Source of the DNA: Pararhizobium sp. IMCC21322
Lineage (GTDB): Bacteria; Pseudomonadota; Alphaproteobacteria; Rhizobiales; GCA-2746425
NCBI RefSeq assembly: GCF_030758295.1
Contig: NZ_CP132335.1
Coordinates: forward strand, 682,001-746,000
Direction of reading: 5' to 3'
Length of the DNA stretch: 64,000 nucleotides
This document shows positions 52,957 to 60,462 of the stretch, in pieces. Position 1 is the first letter of the stretch. Every line of letters begins with the position of its first letter. The notes beneath the pieces were generated by a model. The model was not told where the DNA came from and ran no database searches. It saw only the letters and a program-made list of their open reading frames with translations. A program made the position numbers and the translations under genes.

Positions 52957-53472
52957 ATGAACGCCTCCACTACAACAATAATGTCGCCCTCCCTGGGCGA
53001 TGAAAACGTCAATACCGGCCTCAACAAAGACGCCAGAGAACAGATTGCAGGTCATTTGTCGGAAATTCTGTCCGACACGTATATGCTGGTGATCAAAACG
53101 CACATCTATCACTGGAATGTGGTCGGCCCCATGTTCCACGCAGTTCACGAAATGACCGAGCAGCAATACGAAGATCTGTTCAAGGCAGCTGACGTGATTG
53201 CGGAACGAATTCGCGCACTCGGTTTCCGCGCGCCGTTATCTGATCACTCCGGACCGTCAGAAACGGTCGTCTCCCGGGCTGCAAAGGCAGAATCCGCACA
53301 TGAGATGGTGCATGATCTGATTGACGGGCACGAAGCTGCTATCCGCAAAATGCGCAAAGCCGCTGAGCTTGCTGAAAAGCACGATGATTTCGTATCACAC
53401 GACATGCTGGTGGGACGTATGACATTCCATGAGCAGGTCGTCTGGATGTTACGTTCTTTGGTTACGGAGTAA
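52957..53472 (+). CDS. dps: DNA-protecting ferritin-like protein Dps
   Basis: The 171-aa protein has the Dps signature THIYHWNVVGPMFHAVHEMT, with the ferroxidase His residues, followed by YEDLFKAADVIAERIRALG, which supplies the Asp and Glu ligands shared between subunits. The N-terminal tail (about 25 residues) is polar. Dps dodecamers bind DNA, store iron and detoxify peroxide in stationary phase. It belongs to a unit with an exact EcfG promoter at 52705, consistent with general-stress control known for dps in alphaproteobacteria. AGAGGAG precedes the ATG. The 61-aa PLD-N-like gene starts one base after its stop. Confidence 0.93.
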   Translation: MNASTTTIMSPSLGDENVNTGLNKDAREQIAGHLSEILSDTYMLVIKTHIYHWNVVGPMFHAVHEMTEQQYEDLFKAADVIAERIRALGFRAPLSDHSGPSETVVSRAAKAESAHEMVHDLIDGHEAAIRKMRKAAELAEKHDDFVSHDMLVGRMTFHEQVVWMLRSLVTE

Positions 53473-53473
53473 A

Positions 53474-53659
53474 ATGATGGGCATCGAAGTTGGTTTTTTT
53501 GGATTGCTGATTCTGATTGCGGACATCTATGCAATCGTAAAGACATTTGAATCCGGCGCATCCACTGGAACCAAGGTGATCTGGATTCTGCTGATCCTGC
53601 TGCTTCCTGTTGTGGGACTGATATTGTGGTTCATATTCGGGCCAGGCCGTAAACGGTAA
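53474..53659 (+). CDS. Small two-helix membrane protein, PLDc_N-type
   Basis: The 61-aa protein has two hydrophobic segments (about residues 4-22 and 30-55) and ends GLILWFIFGPGRKR, the closing block of the PLDc_N (phospholipase D N-terminal membrane) domain family, usually short stand-alone membrane proteins. Tandem ATGs at 53474 and 53477 directly follow the dps stop, so it is co-translated. A strong terminator follows. It probably forms part of the envelope response together with dps and the 42-aa peptide; the function is unknown. Confidence 0.72.
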   Translation: MMGIEVGFFGLLILIADIYAIVKTFESGASTGTKVIWILLILLLPVVGLILWFIFGPGRKR

Positions 53660-53716
53660 ACGGTCAGCTGAGGCCGGTTTAAGCGATCAGCCCAAACAGC
53701 CTCAATCGCACGCATC

Positions 53717-53757
53717 AAAAACCCATTTGCCTATTATTTGGCAAATGGGTTTTTTTT
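53717..53757. terminator. Strong bidirectional rho-independent terminator
   Basis: An 11-bp stem (ACCCATTTGCC with GGCAAATGGGT, 8-nt loop) extended by AAAA/TTTT to 15 bp, followed by a T run on the plus strand. It ends the dps unit and can also serve the convergent Crp/Fnr gene. Confidence 0.9.
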
Positions 53758-53782
53758 CGTATTCAGGCGATCCCGATCAGAT

Positions 53783-54538
53783 TCAGATAAAGGGCCGTTT
53801 GAGGTCCGGCAAGCCATCCCAGCTTGCGATATGTTTCAGCGTATCTATGTCCAGAATCGCGAAACCGGTATCTTTCCAGCTTATGATACCGCGATTCTGC
53901 AATTTTTTGAGCGTCTTGTTGGTGTGGACGAGCGAAAGGCCCAGCGTATCAGCCACATGCTGCTGGGTGAGCGGTGTGATGACATTTGTCTGGTTAAACA
54001 GACCGACCAGGTTGGCGCGCTGGTGCAGGAAGGCAAGCAGGTAGGCAGCACGCTCAAGCGCAGAACGGCGACCGATGCTCAGAAGATGTTCATCCAGCAT
54101 CTGTTCCTCACGTGCACCCAGCCAGGTAATGTCAAAACCCAGTGCTGGCTGTGCCTTGAACAGCTCAAACAGACGGTCCCTTTCAAACACACACAGAACC
54201 ATGTCTGACAGCGCTTCGACGGAATGTGACATCTCATCCAGAAGAGAGCCCTGCAATCCGAGGAAATCACCGGGCAGGGCATAATTCAAAATCTGTCGGC
54301 GACCATCTTCCAGTGTCATATATCTAAAGCCCCAACCGGAAATCACGGTGTAGAGATGGGGGCTGTTGGACCCTTCAACAAAAATGGCAGATCCGGCTTC
54401 CGCCACCAGTTCGCCGCGCTTGAACCCTGAGATGTATGACAGTTCCCCGCCTTCGAAGTCACGGAACGCTTCGCTTGCACATAAAGGACATTCTTCACAG
54501 GGAATGTTCCGGGTCTTTTTAGGCGCGCGTGTGCTCAT
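53783..54538 (-). CDS. Crp/Fnr family regulator with FNR-like cysteines
   Basis: The 251-aa protein has an N-terminal extension with PCEECPLC (Cys14, Cys17, Cys20) and a further Cys116 in VLCVFERD, the same layout as the four [4Fe-4S] ligands of FNR (three N-terminal plus one near residue 120). The cyclic-nucleotide-type beta barrel spans about 30-150, the dimer helix about 155-185, and the HTH is LTQQHVADTLGLSLVHTNKTL near 190-210. It should sense oxygen or NO and bind FNR-box DNA. It is transcribed alone, convergent with the dps unit, in the middle of the stress region. The cluster prediction rests on cysteine spacing only. Confidence 0.87.
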   Translation of the reverse strand: MSTRAPKKTRNIPCEECPLCASEAFRDFEGGELSYISGFKRGELVAEAGSAIFVEGSNSPHLYTVISGWGFRYMTLEDGRRQILNYALPGDFLGLQGSLLDEMSHSVEALSDMVLCVFERDRLFELFKAQPALGFDITWLGAREEQMLDEHLLSIGRRSALERAAYLLAFLHQRANLVGLFNQTNVITPLTQQHVADTLGLSLVHTNKTLKKLQNRGIISWKDTGFAILDIDTLKHIASWDGLPDLKRPFI

Positions 54539-54657
54539 GGGATTTTCTCCGCAGATTTATCGGGACACAATTTAAATTCAGATGTGTCAAAGTTAAATGA
54601 CGTCAAATTTGCCAGCCGTTAGATAAGAGGATTGAAGATTAACGACAGGCAGTGAAA

Positions 54658-55107
54658 ATGTGTTTGACAGAATGCCGTATTTTGGTGGTGGATGACGAGA
54701 GTCTCATAGCCTTTCAAATTGCAGATATTGTCAAGGCAATGGGTGTGGCTGATGTCACACTTTGCAAATCAACTGTTGCGATACAAACTCTCCAGGAGGC
54801 GGAAGGTTCCTTCCAACTGGCGATCGTCGACATTCGCAACGCGCACGCCGTATGTGCAGACGTGCTCCGAGAAATCTCGCGTCAGAGGGTTCCGGTTGTG
54901 CTGACAACCACCGATGATGAAATCGACACCGACCTGCTTACCAATAAAAGCTTGTTGCAAATAGTTGTGAAAAAGCCGTTTGGGAGTCAGGATATCAGCG
55001 ATGCGATTGAAGAAATCGTTTCACAGTCGGATGGCAGAAACAATGGTCAGAATGCCAGACTGGAAAGATCACTGCCGATGACCCCTACGTCAAATCGTGT
55101 CTGCTAA
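54658..55107 (+). CDS. Single-receiver response regulator with tail
   Basis: The 149-aa protein has a receiver domain: RILVVDDESLIAFQIADIVK near residue 6, the phosphoacceptor Asp in LAIVDIRNA near 58, TTT near 83 in place of the usual TS/TA and KKPFGSQDI near 107. The final 25 residues are polar. Start may be ATG 54658 or GTG 54652. It lies between the FNR-type gene and ecfG; its last 18 bp overlap the convergent ecfG 3-prime end. Position in the stress locus suggests a role in phosphate flow to or from PhyR, but no partner kinase is adjacent on the same strand. Confidence 0.8.
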   Translation: MCLTECRILVVDDESLIAFQIADIVKAMGVADVTLCKSTVAIQTLQEAEGSFQLAIVDIRNAHAVCADVLREISRQRVPVVLTTTDDEIDTDLLTNKSLLQIVVKKPFGSQDISDAIEEIVSQSDGRNNGQNARLERSLPMTPTSNRVC

Positions 55108-55650
55108 AGCCGGGCGCGACAGGATATGTGCCGACACATTGTCGGGGCCAAAATCTGTAACATCATCAATGCCGAGTATTTCGGTCAGCTGGCTTCTTGC
55201 TCTGGACACCCGGCTTTTGATGGTGCCGACTGCAACACCGCAAATTTCCGAAGCCTCTTCATAGGAAAGACCTGACGCGCCGACGAGAACAATTGCCTCT
55301 CTTTGGTCTTCGGGCAATGTCGCCAAAGCAGCTTTAAAGTCCTGAAGATCCATCTTGCCATTCTGTTCGGGGTGGGCAGCCATGCGCTCGGTGAGATTGC
55401 CCTCGGCATCTGAAATTTCCCGACCCTTCTTGCGCATCTGGCTGTAGAATTCATTGCGAAGGATTGTGAACAACCAGGCCTTGATGTTGGTCCCCATCTG
55501 AAATGATGATTGTTTATTCCAGGCTTTTACCAAAGTTTCCTGCACCAGATCATCTGCCGAGCTGCTGTTGCCCGAAAGCGAGAGAGCAAAGGCGCGCAGG
55601 TTTGGAATGGCCCCCAATAGAAGGTCCTTGAAATTCGCATCAGCGCTCAT
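55090..55650 (-). CDS. ecfG: General stress ECF sigma factor EcfG
   Basis: The 186-aa sigma factor has region 2 (LVQETLVKAW, FTILRNEFYSQMRKKGRE) and region 4 (LPEDQREAIVLVGASGLSYE, then IKSRVSRARSQL) with the spacing of ECF15 (EcfG) proteins. It directs RNA polymerase to GGAAC-N16/17-CGTT promoters. Its start overlaps the nepR stop by 4 bp (ATGA), the classic nepR-ecfG arrangement. An exact copy of that promoter lies upstream of nepR (55890-55914), giving positive autoregulation. NepR holds it inactive until phosphorylated PhyR binds NepR. Confidence 0.93.
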   Translation of the reverse strand: MSADANFKDLLLGAIPNLRAFALSLSGNSSSADDLVQETLVKAWNKQSSFQMGTNIKAWLFTILRNEFYSQMRKKGREISDAEGNLTERMAAHPEQNGKMDLQDFKAALATLPEDQREAIVLVGASGLSYEEASEICGVAVGTIKSRVSRARSQLTEILGIDDVTDFGPDNVSAHILSRPALADTI

Positions 55651-55835
55651 GAATCACCATCTTCCGGACTTGCTTTTTCGGAAGCTTCCAGAGTCGCCAG
55701 TAATGCGAGAAATTTGTCGGGAACCGGTTCTTTCACAACTTCTTCATAACCATCACGAAGTATCTTCCCGATTTCCGATTGTGCGAGTGGGTCCAGTACA
55801 GGACCGTCTTCACCGTCAGCTTTATCTCCACTCAT
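55647..55835 (-). CDS. nepR: Anti-sigma factor NepR
   Basis: The 62-aa protein carries the NepR core EIGKILRDGYEEVVKEPVPDKFLALLATLE, here split for length (two helices joined by a Pro-containing turn), flanked by acidic disordered tails. NepR binds EcfG under non-stress conditions and is sequestered by phosphorylated PhyR. It is encoded directly before ecfG with a 4-bp overlap and divergent from phyR. An exact EcfG promoter lies 55 bp upstream of its start. Confidence 0.93.
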   Translation of the reverse strand: MSGDKADGEDGPVLDPLAQSEIGKILRDGYEEVVKEPVPDKFLALLATLEASEKASPEDGDS

Positions 55836-55889
55836 TGCAATATCGCCTTTCGGTGTTTCAGGAAAGAATTATGGTTTTACATGCTTTAT

Positions 55890-55914
55890 AACGCAGAGAT
55901 TGAAAAAAAGTTCC
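55890..55914 (-). promoter_or_regulatory. Exact EcfG promoter of nepR-ecfG
   Basis: On the minus strand GGAAC (55914-55910), 16 bp, CGTT (55893-55890). It provides autoregulation of the stress sigma operon. Confidence 0.85.
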
Positions 55915-55923
55915 AGAAAAAGT

Positions 55924-55948
55924 GGAACAAAAGTGCCGCCCACACATT
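55924..55948 (+). promoter_or_regulatory. Near-match EcfG promoter of phyR
   Basis: GGAAC at 55924-55928, 16 bp, CATT at 55945-55948, one mismatch from CGTT. It lies 48 bp before the phyR ATG and only 9 bp from the divergent nepR promoter. Confidence 0.55.
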
Positions 55949-55996
55949 TACATAATGGTAAAGACACCTTTGCCGCATTTTCAAGGAAATCATGCC

Positions 55997-56794
55997 ATGT
56001 CGCTCGCTGCCGAAATTACCCCTCATATTCCTTATCTGAGACGCTTCGCCCGGGCACTGACTGGCGCGCAGTCGAGTGGCGACGCATATGTTGCTGCCGT
56101 CCTGGAGGCTCTGGTGTCAGATGCAGGAAGTTTCCCTAAGGAACTCGGTGCCAAGGTCGGCCTTTACAAATCTTTCATCACCATCTGGAAGTCGATTGAT
56201 TTGAATTTGAAGTCTGATCCCATACTTTCCGAGCTCAGCCCGCCATCGACAAAGAAACTCCAGGCCATTACCCCGGCAGCGCGGCAGGCGTTTCTTTTGA
56301 CAACAGTGGAAGATTTTTCGCACGCTGAAGCAGCTGCGGTTCTCGACGTAGCGCAGAACGAGCTTGAAGCACTGCTTGATCAGGCAAATCGTGAGATAGC
56401 CGCACAAGTGGCCACGAGCGTCATGATTATCGAAGATGAGCCCATCATCGCCATGGACATCGAATCGATGGTTGAGGATCTGGGCCATTCTGTCACCGGC
56501 ATTGCGCGGACCCACAAGGAAGCTATTGCCCTGTTCAAATCAGATCAACCAGGTATCGTTCTGGCTGACATTCAACTGGCCGATGGCAGTTCTGGACTGG
56601 AAGCAGTGAATGAATTGCTTGAGGATTTCGAAGTTCCAGTGATCTTTATCACCGCCTTCCCGGAACGACTGCTGACCGGCCAGCGACCGGAGCCTGCATT
56701 CCTTGTGACCAAACCATTTCAACCCGACATGGTCCGAGCATTGATCAGCCAGGCACTGTTTTTCAGTGAGCGGGATACTAGTAAGGCTGCTTAG
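55997..56794 (+). CDS. phyR: Anti-anti-sigma response regulator PhyR
   Basis: The 265-aa protein has an N-terminal sigma-like domain (about 1-125: EITPHIPYLRRFARALTGAQ, DVAQNELEALLDQA) that mimics EcfG. The C-terminal receiver domain (about 140-260) has VMIIEDEPIIAMDIESMV, the phosphoacceptor Asp in GIVLADIQLADG near 194, FITAFPERLL and the Lys of VTKPF. When phosphorylated it opens and captures NepR, freeing EcfG. The ATG at 55997 is chosen over frames starting at 55922 because it begins the known N-terminus MSLAAEI. It is divergent from nepR-ecfG. Confidence 0.95.
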   Translation: MSLAAEITPHIPYLRRFARALTGAQSSGDAYVAAVLEALVSDAGSFPKELGAKVGLYKSFITIWKSIDLNLKSDPILSELSPPSTKKLQAITPAARQAFLLTTVEDFSHAEAAAVLDVAQNELEALLDQANREIAAQVATSVMIIEDEPIIAMDIESMVEDLGHSVTGIARTHKEAIALFKSDQPGIVLADIQLADGSSGLEAVNELLEDFEVPVIFITAFPERLLTGQRPEPAFLVTKPFQPDMVRALISQALFFSERDTSKAA

Positions 56795-56964
56795 GGACGG
56801 ATCTGCTGACACGGTGAGAGCGGCTGCATCCTGATTGCAAACTTTGAGAGTCGATGAATGTGAAGGCTGAATCGGTTGGTTCATTTTTTGGGACGTAAGA
56901 CCGCCAGGGGGCATTATAGATCACGAACAAGATGGTGATCGATGAGGTGCGTCGTTTCTGACAG

Positions 56965-56990
56965 GGAACCATTTGGTGCCTTGCTGCGTT
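56965..56990 (+). promoter_or_regulatory. Exact EcfG promoter upstream of the DUF1328 gene
   Basis: GGAAC at 56965-56969, 17 bp, CGTT at 56987-56990. It lies 29 bp before ATG 57020. Confidence 0.75.
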
Positions 56991-57019
56991 TGGCTAGGTA
57001 ACATGATAAGGAGAATTCC

Positions 57020-57184
57020 ATGCTGCGTTGGGCCTTAATATTTCTGGTTGTTGCGCTGATCGCCGGAGTGCTTGGTTTCGGTGGCATTGCTGGTGCGTCC
57101 GTCGGTATCGCAAAAATTCTGTTTTACGTTTTCCTCGTTCTTTTGCTGGTTAGCGTTGCGCTGCATTTTGCCCGCCGTGCTTAA
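57020..57184 (+). CDS. DUF1328 (YtjA) family small membrane protein
   Basis: The 54-aa protein reads [20 protein letters not shown] at its start, then a glycine-rich turn ([12 protein letters not shown]) and a second helix ending LHFARRA. This is the DUF1328/YtjA family of two-helix inner-membrane proteins, often stress-induced and of unknown function. AAGGAG lies six bases before the ATG. An exact EcfG promoter lies 29 bp upstream and a GC-rich hairpin follows (57193-57216), so it is a one-gene transcript of the stress regulon, next to phyR. Confidence 0.85.
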   Translation: MLRWALIFLVVALIAGVLGFGGIAGASVGIAKILFYVFLVLLLVSVALHFARRA

Positions 57185-57192
57185 ATCAAATC

Positions 57193-57216
57193 AGCCCGTC
57201 GGCAAGCCGACGGGCT
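57193..57216 (+). terminator. Hairpin terminator after the DUF1328 gene
   Basis: AGCCCGTCGGC and GCCGACGGGCT are perfect 11-bp arms separated by AA, 9 bp after the stop, followed by a weak T-rich stretch (CCTTTATTG). Confidence 0.65.
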
Positions 57217-57237
57217 ACAACCTTTATTGTGCATCAT

Positions 57238-58206
57238 ATGAGCTCTGAAAAAAACCATAATGACCTTATCGCCGAATCCATCCTGGGTACGCCGATCACG
57301 GTTTTCATGCAGGATGCGGACGGCATAACTGCATGGGTTTCGAACCCCCAATCCGGTTGGACCGAAGATTCATTTGTCGGCAAGCGAAACGACGAAATTT
57401 TCGACGAGAAGACAGCAGCTGCATTTGACGCGTCCAAATTGCTCGCCAATGAGAGCGGAGATGACCAGACGATCACGATAGAAGTGCACGCCGATGGCCG
57501 CGCGCGTTGGTTCAAAATTGTCATCAAACCGGTCAGGCAGGATTGTGGTCGCGCCCACTATCTATGTTCCTCTATCGAGATTACGAATGAGCGAGAGCGC
57601 GAAGAAACGCTCCGCGCTCTACTCATGGAAGTCAGCCATCGATCAAAGAACATGCTGTCGGTTGTGCTTAGCATTGCGGCTCAAACAGCCAAGAGTGCCA
57701 AGACGCCAGATCTTTTTCTGCGCAGGTTTACAGGGCGCGTGCAGTCTCTAGCCAAATCGCAGGATGTGATCGTCAACAGTAAATGGGTTGGCGCCACCTT
57801 AGAAGATCTCGTCAACAGACAGGTATCAAGATTTGGCCCCGACGTCAGCGCTCAGATAGTGCTGGAAGGTGAAAATTTGAAATTCAGCCCGAATGGGGCG
57901 ACTCATATTGGGCTGGCGTTACATGAGCTCTACACCAACTCCCTTACATTTGGTGCGCTATCCATACCGGATGGAAAGGTCGCTATTAAATGCAAGAAAA
58001 CAATAGTCGACGGCGCCGCCAGCGGCGAGTTGACCTGGGAGGAAAAACCGCGCGTTCGTCGTGATAAGGCCCCGGCGCAGTCATTCGGTCGAACAGCCCT
58101 TGAAAAAATCGTTCCGTCCGCCGTTAACGGCAAGGGCAAACTGTCTGTTGATCCTGACGGTGTACGCTACTGGCTGAAAATCGGCAGTTCCGAACTGATA
58201 GACTAG
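57238..58206 (+). CDS. PAS-domain HWE/HisKA_2-type histidine kinase (PhyK-like candidate)
   Basis: The 322-aa soluble kinase has a PAS domain (about 15-120: SILGTPITVFMQDADGITAW, MQDADG, RWFKIVIKPVRQ) and a kinase core with the phosphoacceptor in LLMEVSHRSKNMLSVV near 136. The N box is LHELYTNSLTFGALS near 230, and the ATP region lies near PAQSFGRTALEKI. The N box has Thr-Asn-Ser in place of the common Thr-Asn-Ala. It is the kinase closest to phyR (about 440 bp away), so it is a good candidate to phosphorylate PhyR; this is inference. Start is ATG 57238 with no clear Shine-Dalgarno, so expression may be low. Confidence 0.85.
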   Translation: MSSEKNHNDLIAESILGTPITVFMQDADGITAWVSNPQSGWTEDSFVGKRNDEIFDEKTAAAFDASKLLANESGDDQTITIEVHADGRARWFKIVIKPVRQDCGRAHYLCSSIEITNEREREETLRALLMEVSHRSKNMLSVVLSIAAQTAKSAKTPDLFLRRFTGRVQSLAKSQDVIVNSKWVGATLEDLVNRQVSRFGPDVSAQIVLEGENLKFSPNGATHIGLALHELYTNSLTFGALSIPDGKVAIKCKKTIVDGAASGELTWEEKPRVRRDKAPAQSFGRTALEKIVPSAVNGKGKLSVDPDGVRYWLKIGSSELID

Positions 58207-58738
58207 AGTTTTTCTATGTCGATGATCTTCCGGGGTAGAGACTTTCGTCACAGACACGATTTGCACTTCAGATTTGCTTGACTGATCGCCGGTGGGCGGT
58301 GCGCCAAGGGAGGGAGCATGGGAGGGCGTTGCAACCTGCGCTGCGTCCATCTTAACAGCGCTACATGTGACATCTGTCGTTGGGTGCCATTCCCCAGACC
58401 CATCAGATCAATCAAACACCAACTGCTGTCTGGCTCCCACAAAGTATGAACGCCCCTTGTTTGTAGCACTCGGAGGCCTGAGCGCCTGCAAGCCGACCTT
58501 GAGTGGCTGGCCGCGTGTGAGTTTTTGAACTCAAGTCCGGAGGGCAGCTTGTATGATGCGCGGGGAACGTACTGTCACGCCGACATCCCGTCAGCTGAGG
58601 CGAATTATAAACCAGATACACAGCTGCAATCGCAGGTTCGCCATCCGCGTCTACGTGTGTTGAAGCACAAAAAAGGCCGCTCGAAAGCGGCCTTTTCAAT
58701 CAGATTTATCGTTCAATCAGATTTGTCGTAATGTGAGA
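58207..58738. other. 532-bp gap with a terminator and no recognised gene
   Basis: Several short frames cross this stretch (for example 58292-58528), but none has a ribosome-binding site, sensible composition or family match. A strong hairpin (58671-58696) ends it on the csbD side, followed by two near-identical 17-bp direct copies of TCAATCAGATTTATCGT (second with one change) at 58695-58728. A GGAAC at 58562 has no CGTT at the right distance. A small RNA cannot be excluded. Confidence 0.4.
58671..58696. terminator. Bidirectional rho-independent terminator downstream of csbD
   Basis: AAAAGGCCGCT and AGCGGCCTTTT form an 11-bp stem with a CGAA tetraloop and T/A runs on both sides. It lies 43 bp beyond the csbD stop on its strand. 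Confidence 0.85.
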
Positions 58739-58936
58739 TTAGTTCTTGTCCAGCCAGTTGTCGATTTCCTGCTCGGCTTCTTCTTTGGTTTTGCCATACT
58801 GAGCCTGGATTTTTCCGGCCAGTGCTTCACGATTGCCGTCGACTTCCGCAAGTTCATCGTCTGTGAGCTTGCCCCACTGAGCTTTCGCTTTGCCGGTAAA
58901 CTCAGTCCATTTGCCTTCGATTTGGTCCCAGTTCAT
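58739..58936 (-). CDS. CsbD family stress protein
   Basis: The 65-aa highly charged protein matches CsbD: MNWDQIEGKWTEFTGKAKAQ, then WGKLTDDELAEVDGNREALAG and a final helix with YGKTKEEAEQEIDNWL. It is a soluble three-helix protein, abundant under general stress in many bacteria, function unknown. AAGGAG-like GGAGA precedes the ATG. It has its own exact EcfG promoter (58972-58996) and terminator, so it is a one-gene stress transcript. Confidence 0.95.
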   Translation of the reverse strand: MNWDQIEGKWTEFTGKAKAQWGKLTDDELAEVDGNREALAGKIQAQYGKTKEEAEQEIDNWLDKN

Positions 58937-58971
58937 TGAAATCTCCTTGGTTTTGTTTGTCTCGCTTAACT

Positions 58972-58996
58972 AACGAGCGACCCTTCAATAGGTTCC
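58972..58996 (-). promoter_or_regulatory. Exact EcfG promoter of the csbD gene
   Basis: On the minus strand GGAAC (58996-58992), 16 bp, CGTT (58975-58972), 36 bp before the start codon at 58936. Confidence 0.82.
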
Positions 58997-59028
58997 ATCT
59001 TTTTCAAATTTTTTCGGAAAAACTGATC

Positions 59029-60054
59029 TCAATCGGCTTTTGCCTGAAACACATGATCCGCCACGTAAGCGCCGCGTTCGCCAGGCGGCGAATCGGGTCC
59101 TATCGTTGTGTCCGGATAGGTCTGCAATTCCAGCTCCGCATTCAAAATTGCCCCGGCGACAAAAACCATCGAGGAGAAGTAGAGCCACAACATCAATATT
59201 GCAGCCGTGGCAATGGATCCGAATGTCGCCCCGTAATTCGCAAAATTCTCTATGTAGAAGGAAAACGCAATGGACCCGCCTAACCACAAAAGCGAAGCTG
59301 TTATGGCACCTGGCAGCACCCAGCGGAATTTCGGATCTCGGCGATGCGGTGCCGCTTTGTAAAGATAGGCGATTGCAAACAGAACGATCAGCGCGACAAC
59401 CGGCCAGCGTAGCCAGAGCGCCATTGTTTCCCCCTCGATCGGCAGCGGCAAAAGGGTCGTGACTGCCGGCAGAACTGCCACCGCGCCCAGAACAAGGATG
59501 CCGACCAGAAAGGCCGCAATCGTCAGACCGATGGATATAAGGGCGGCCAGAATAAAGGGCCGTTCATCCTCTTCCCGATAGGCCTTGGTCATGGCATGGA
59601 CAAGCGCATTTATGCCGCGTGATCCACTCCATAACGCAAGCACCAGACTGATGATCAGGCCGAGGGTCAGCGTTTCATCGCTCTCGGAAATGATCGCTTC
59701 CAGCCGCTCGGTAAACAGCTGTGTCACGCTGGAAGGCAGAAACTGGTCCGCAAGATACATCTGCTGGTTCAGTGTCTGAATGTCGGCGAACAGTCCATAG
59801 AGCGCGACACCCACGGCGACCGCAGGAAACAAAGACAGAAAACTGAAAAACGCAACCCCCGCGCACCGCAGAGAGACATCAGTCTCCGAAATACGAACCA
59901 TCGCCCGCTTCAAGGCCGTCCATACGCTGGAGAAGGAGAATGTGAAAGGCGACTTCGCCACACTCGCCCTGGCTCGGATTTCATCGGCAGTACCGGCATC
60001 TGTTTCCAGAAACTCAACGCTTACGATGCCCGGGCTTTGTTTGGCATTGTCCAT
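59029..60054 (-). CDS. YihY/BrkB family inner-membrane protein
   Basis: The 341-aa protein has six hydrophobic segments and family blocks SLRCAGVAFFSFLSLFPAVA near residue 60, LWSGSRGINALVHAMTKAY near 140 and the C-terminal FGSIATAAILMLWLYFSSMV near 275. YihY proteins were once called RNase BN by error; they are membrane proteins of unknown transport or envelope function. Its stop lies 33 bp upstream of the csbD promoter, in the same direction. No EcfG promoter was found in front of it, although it sits between two genes that have one. Confidence 0.85.
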   Translation of the reverse strand: MDNAKQSPGIVSVEFLETDAGTADEIRARASVAKSPFTFSFSSVWTALKRAMVRISETDVSLRCAGVAFFSFLSLFPAVAVGVALYGLFADIQTLNQQMYLADQFLPSSVTQLFTERLEAIISESDETLTLGLIISLVLALWSGSRGINALVHAMTKAYREEDERPFILAALISIGLTIAAFLVGILVLGAVAVLPAVTTLLPLPIEGETMALWLRWPVVALIVLFAIAYLYKAAPHRRDPKFRWVLPGAITASLLWLGGSIAFSFYIENFANYGATFGSIATAAILMLWLYFSSMVFVAGAILNAELELQTYPDTTIGPDSPPGERGAYVADHVFQAKAD

Positions 60055-60143
60055 AAAGCTAACTTTTTTGGGGGTTTGGAATCACCTGCCCATCAATACA
60101 CCATCAGGACCGGAGCAGGCAGGTGATATTTTGTCGCTTCTGA

Positions 60144-60317
60144 TCAGCCTTCCGGCAGGTCGACCTTAATATTGATATCGTTGGATGATGCGCCAAAAAT
60201 TGCGTCACGGAAAACGTAGCCGCCAACCAACAGCAGACAAATTGCAATAACGGCAATCACCCAGCCGGCACTCCCGCCAGAATTGACGACTTTTACCTTA
60301 GGATCTGGATCCGACAT
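60144..60317 (-). CDS. 57-aa single-helix membrane protein of the stress regulon
   Basis: The gene encodes a short cytoplasmic head (MSDPDPKVKVVNSGGSAG), one membrane helix (WVIAVIAICLLLVGGYVF) and a 20-residue outer tail with DINIKVDLPEG. AGGAAAA lies before the ATG at 60317. A frame extending to 60425 runs through the promoter and is rejected. An exact EcfG promoter is found at 60410-60434, giving a leader of about 85 nt. It resembles small hydrophobic alphaproteobacterial proteins but no named family is claimed. Confidence 0.72.
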   Translation of the reverse strand: MSDPDPKVKVVNSGGSAGWVIAVIAICLLLVGGYVFRDAIFGASSNDINIKVDLPEG

Positions 60318-60409
60318 AATATTTTCCTTTTGATGTTTCCGTTGACCGTAATCTATCGAGGCCAAGCGTGTTGTGGCGGTTCCTGTACGGGTTCGCCGTG
60401 TCAGTCTGC

Positions 60410-60434
60410 AACGTGCATACTGCAAAAAGGTTCC
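60410..60434 (-). promoter_or_regulatory. Exact EcfG promoter upstream of the 57-aa membrane protein
   Basis: On the minus strand GGAAC (60434-60430), 16 bp, CGTT (60413-60410). The core is exact; the distance to the start codon (93 bp) is longer than for the other sites. Confidence 0.7.
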
Positions 60435-60462
60435 AGAATCGAGGGACTATAGTTCCCGACTT

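Noticed and set aside
58292-58528. 78-aa frame in the gap before csbD
   Set aside because: No ribosome-binding site, no conserved look, and frames overlap on both strands; more likely non-coding.
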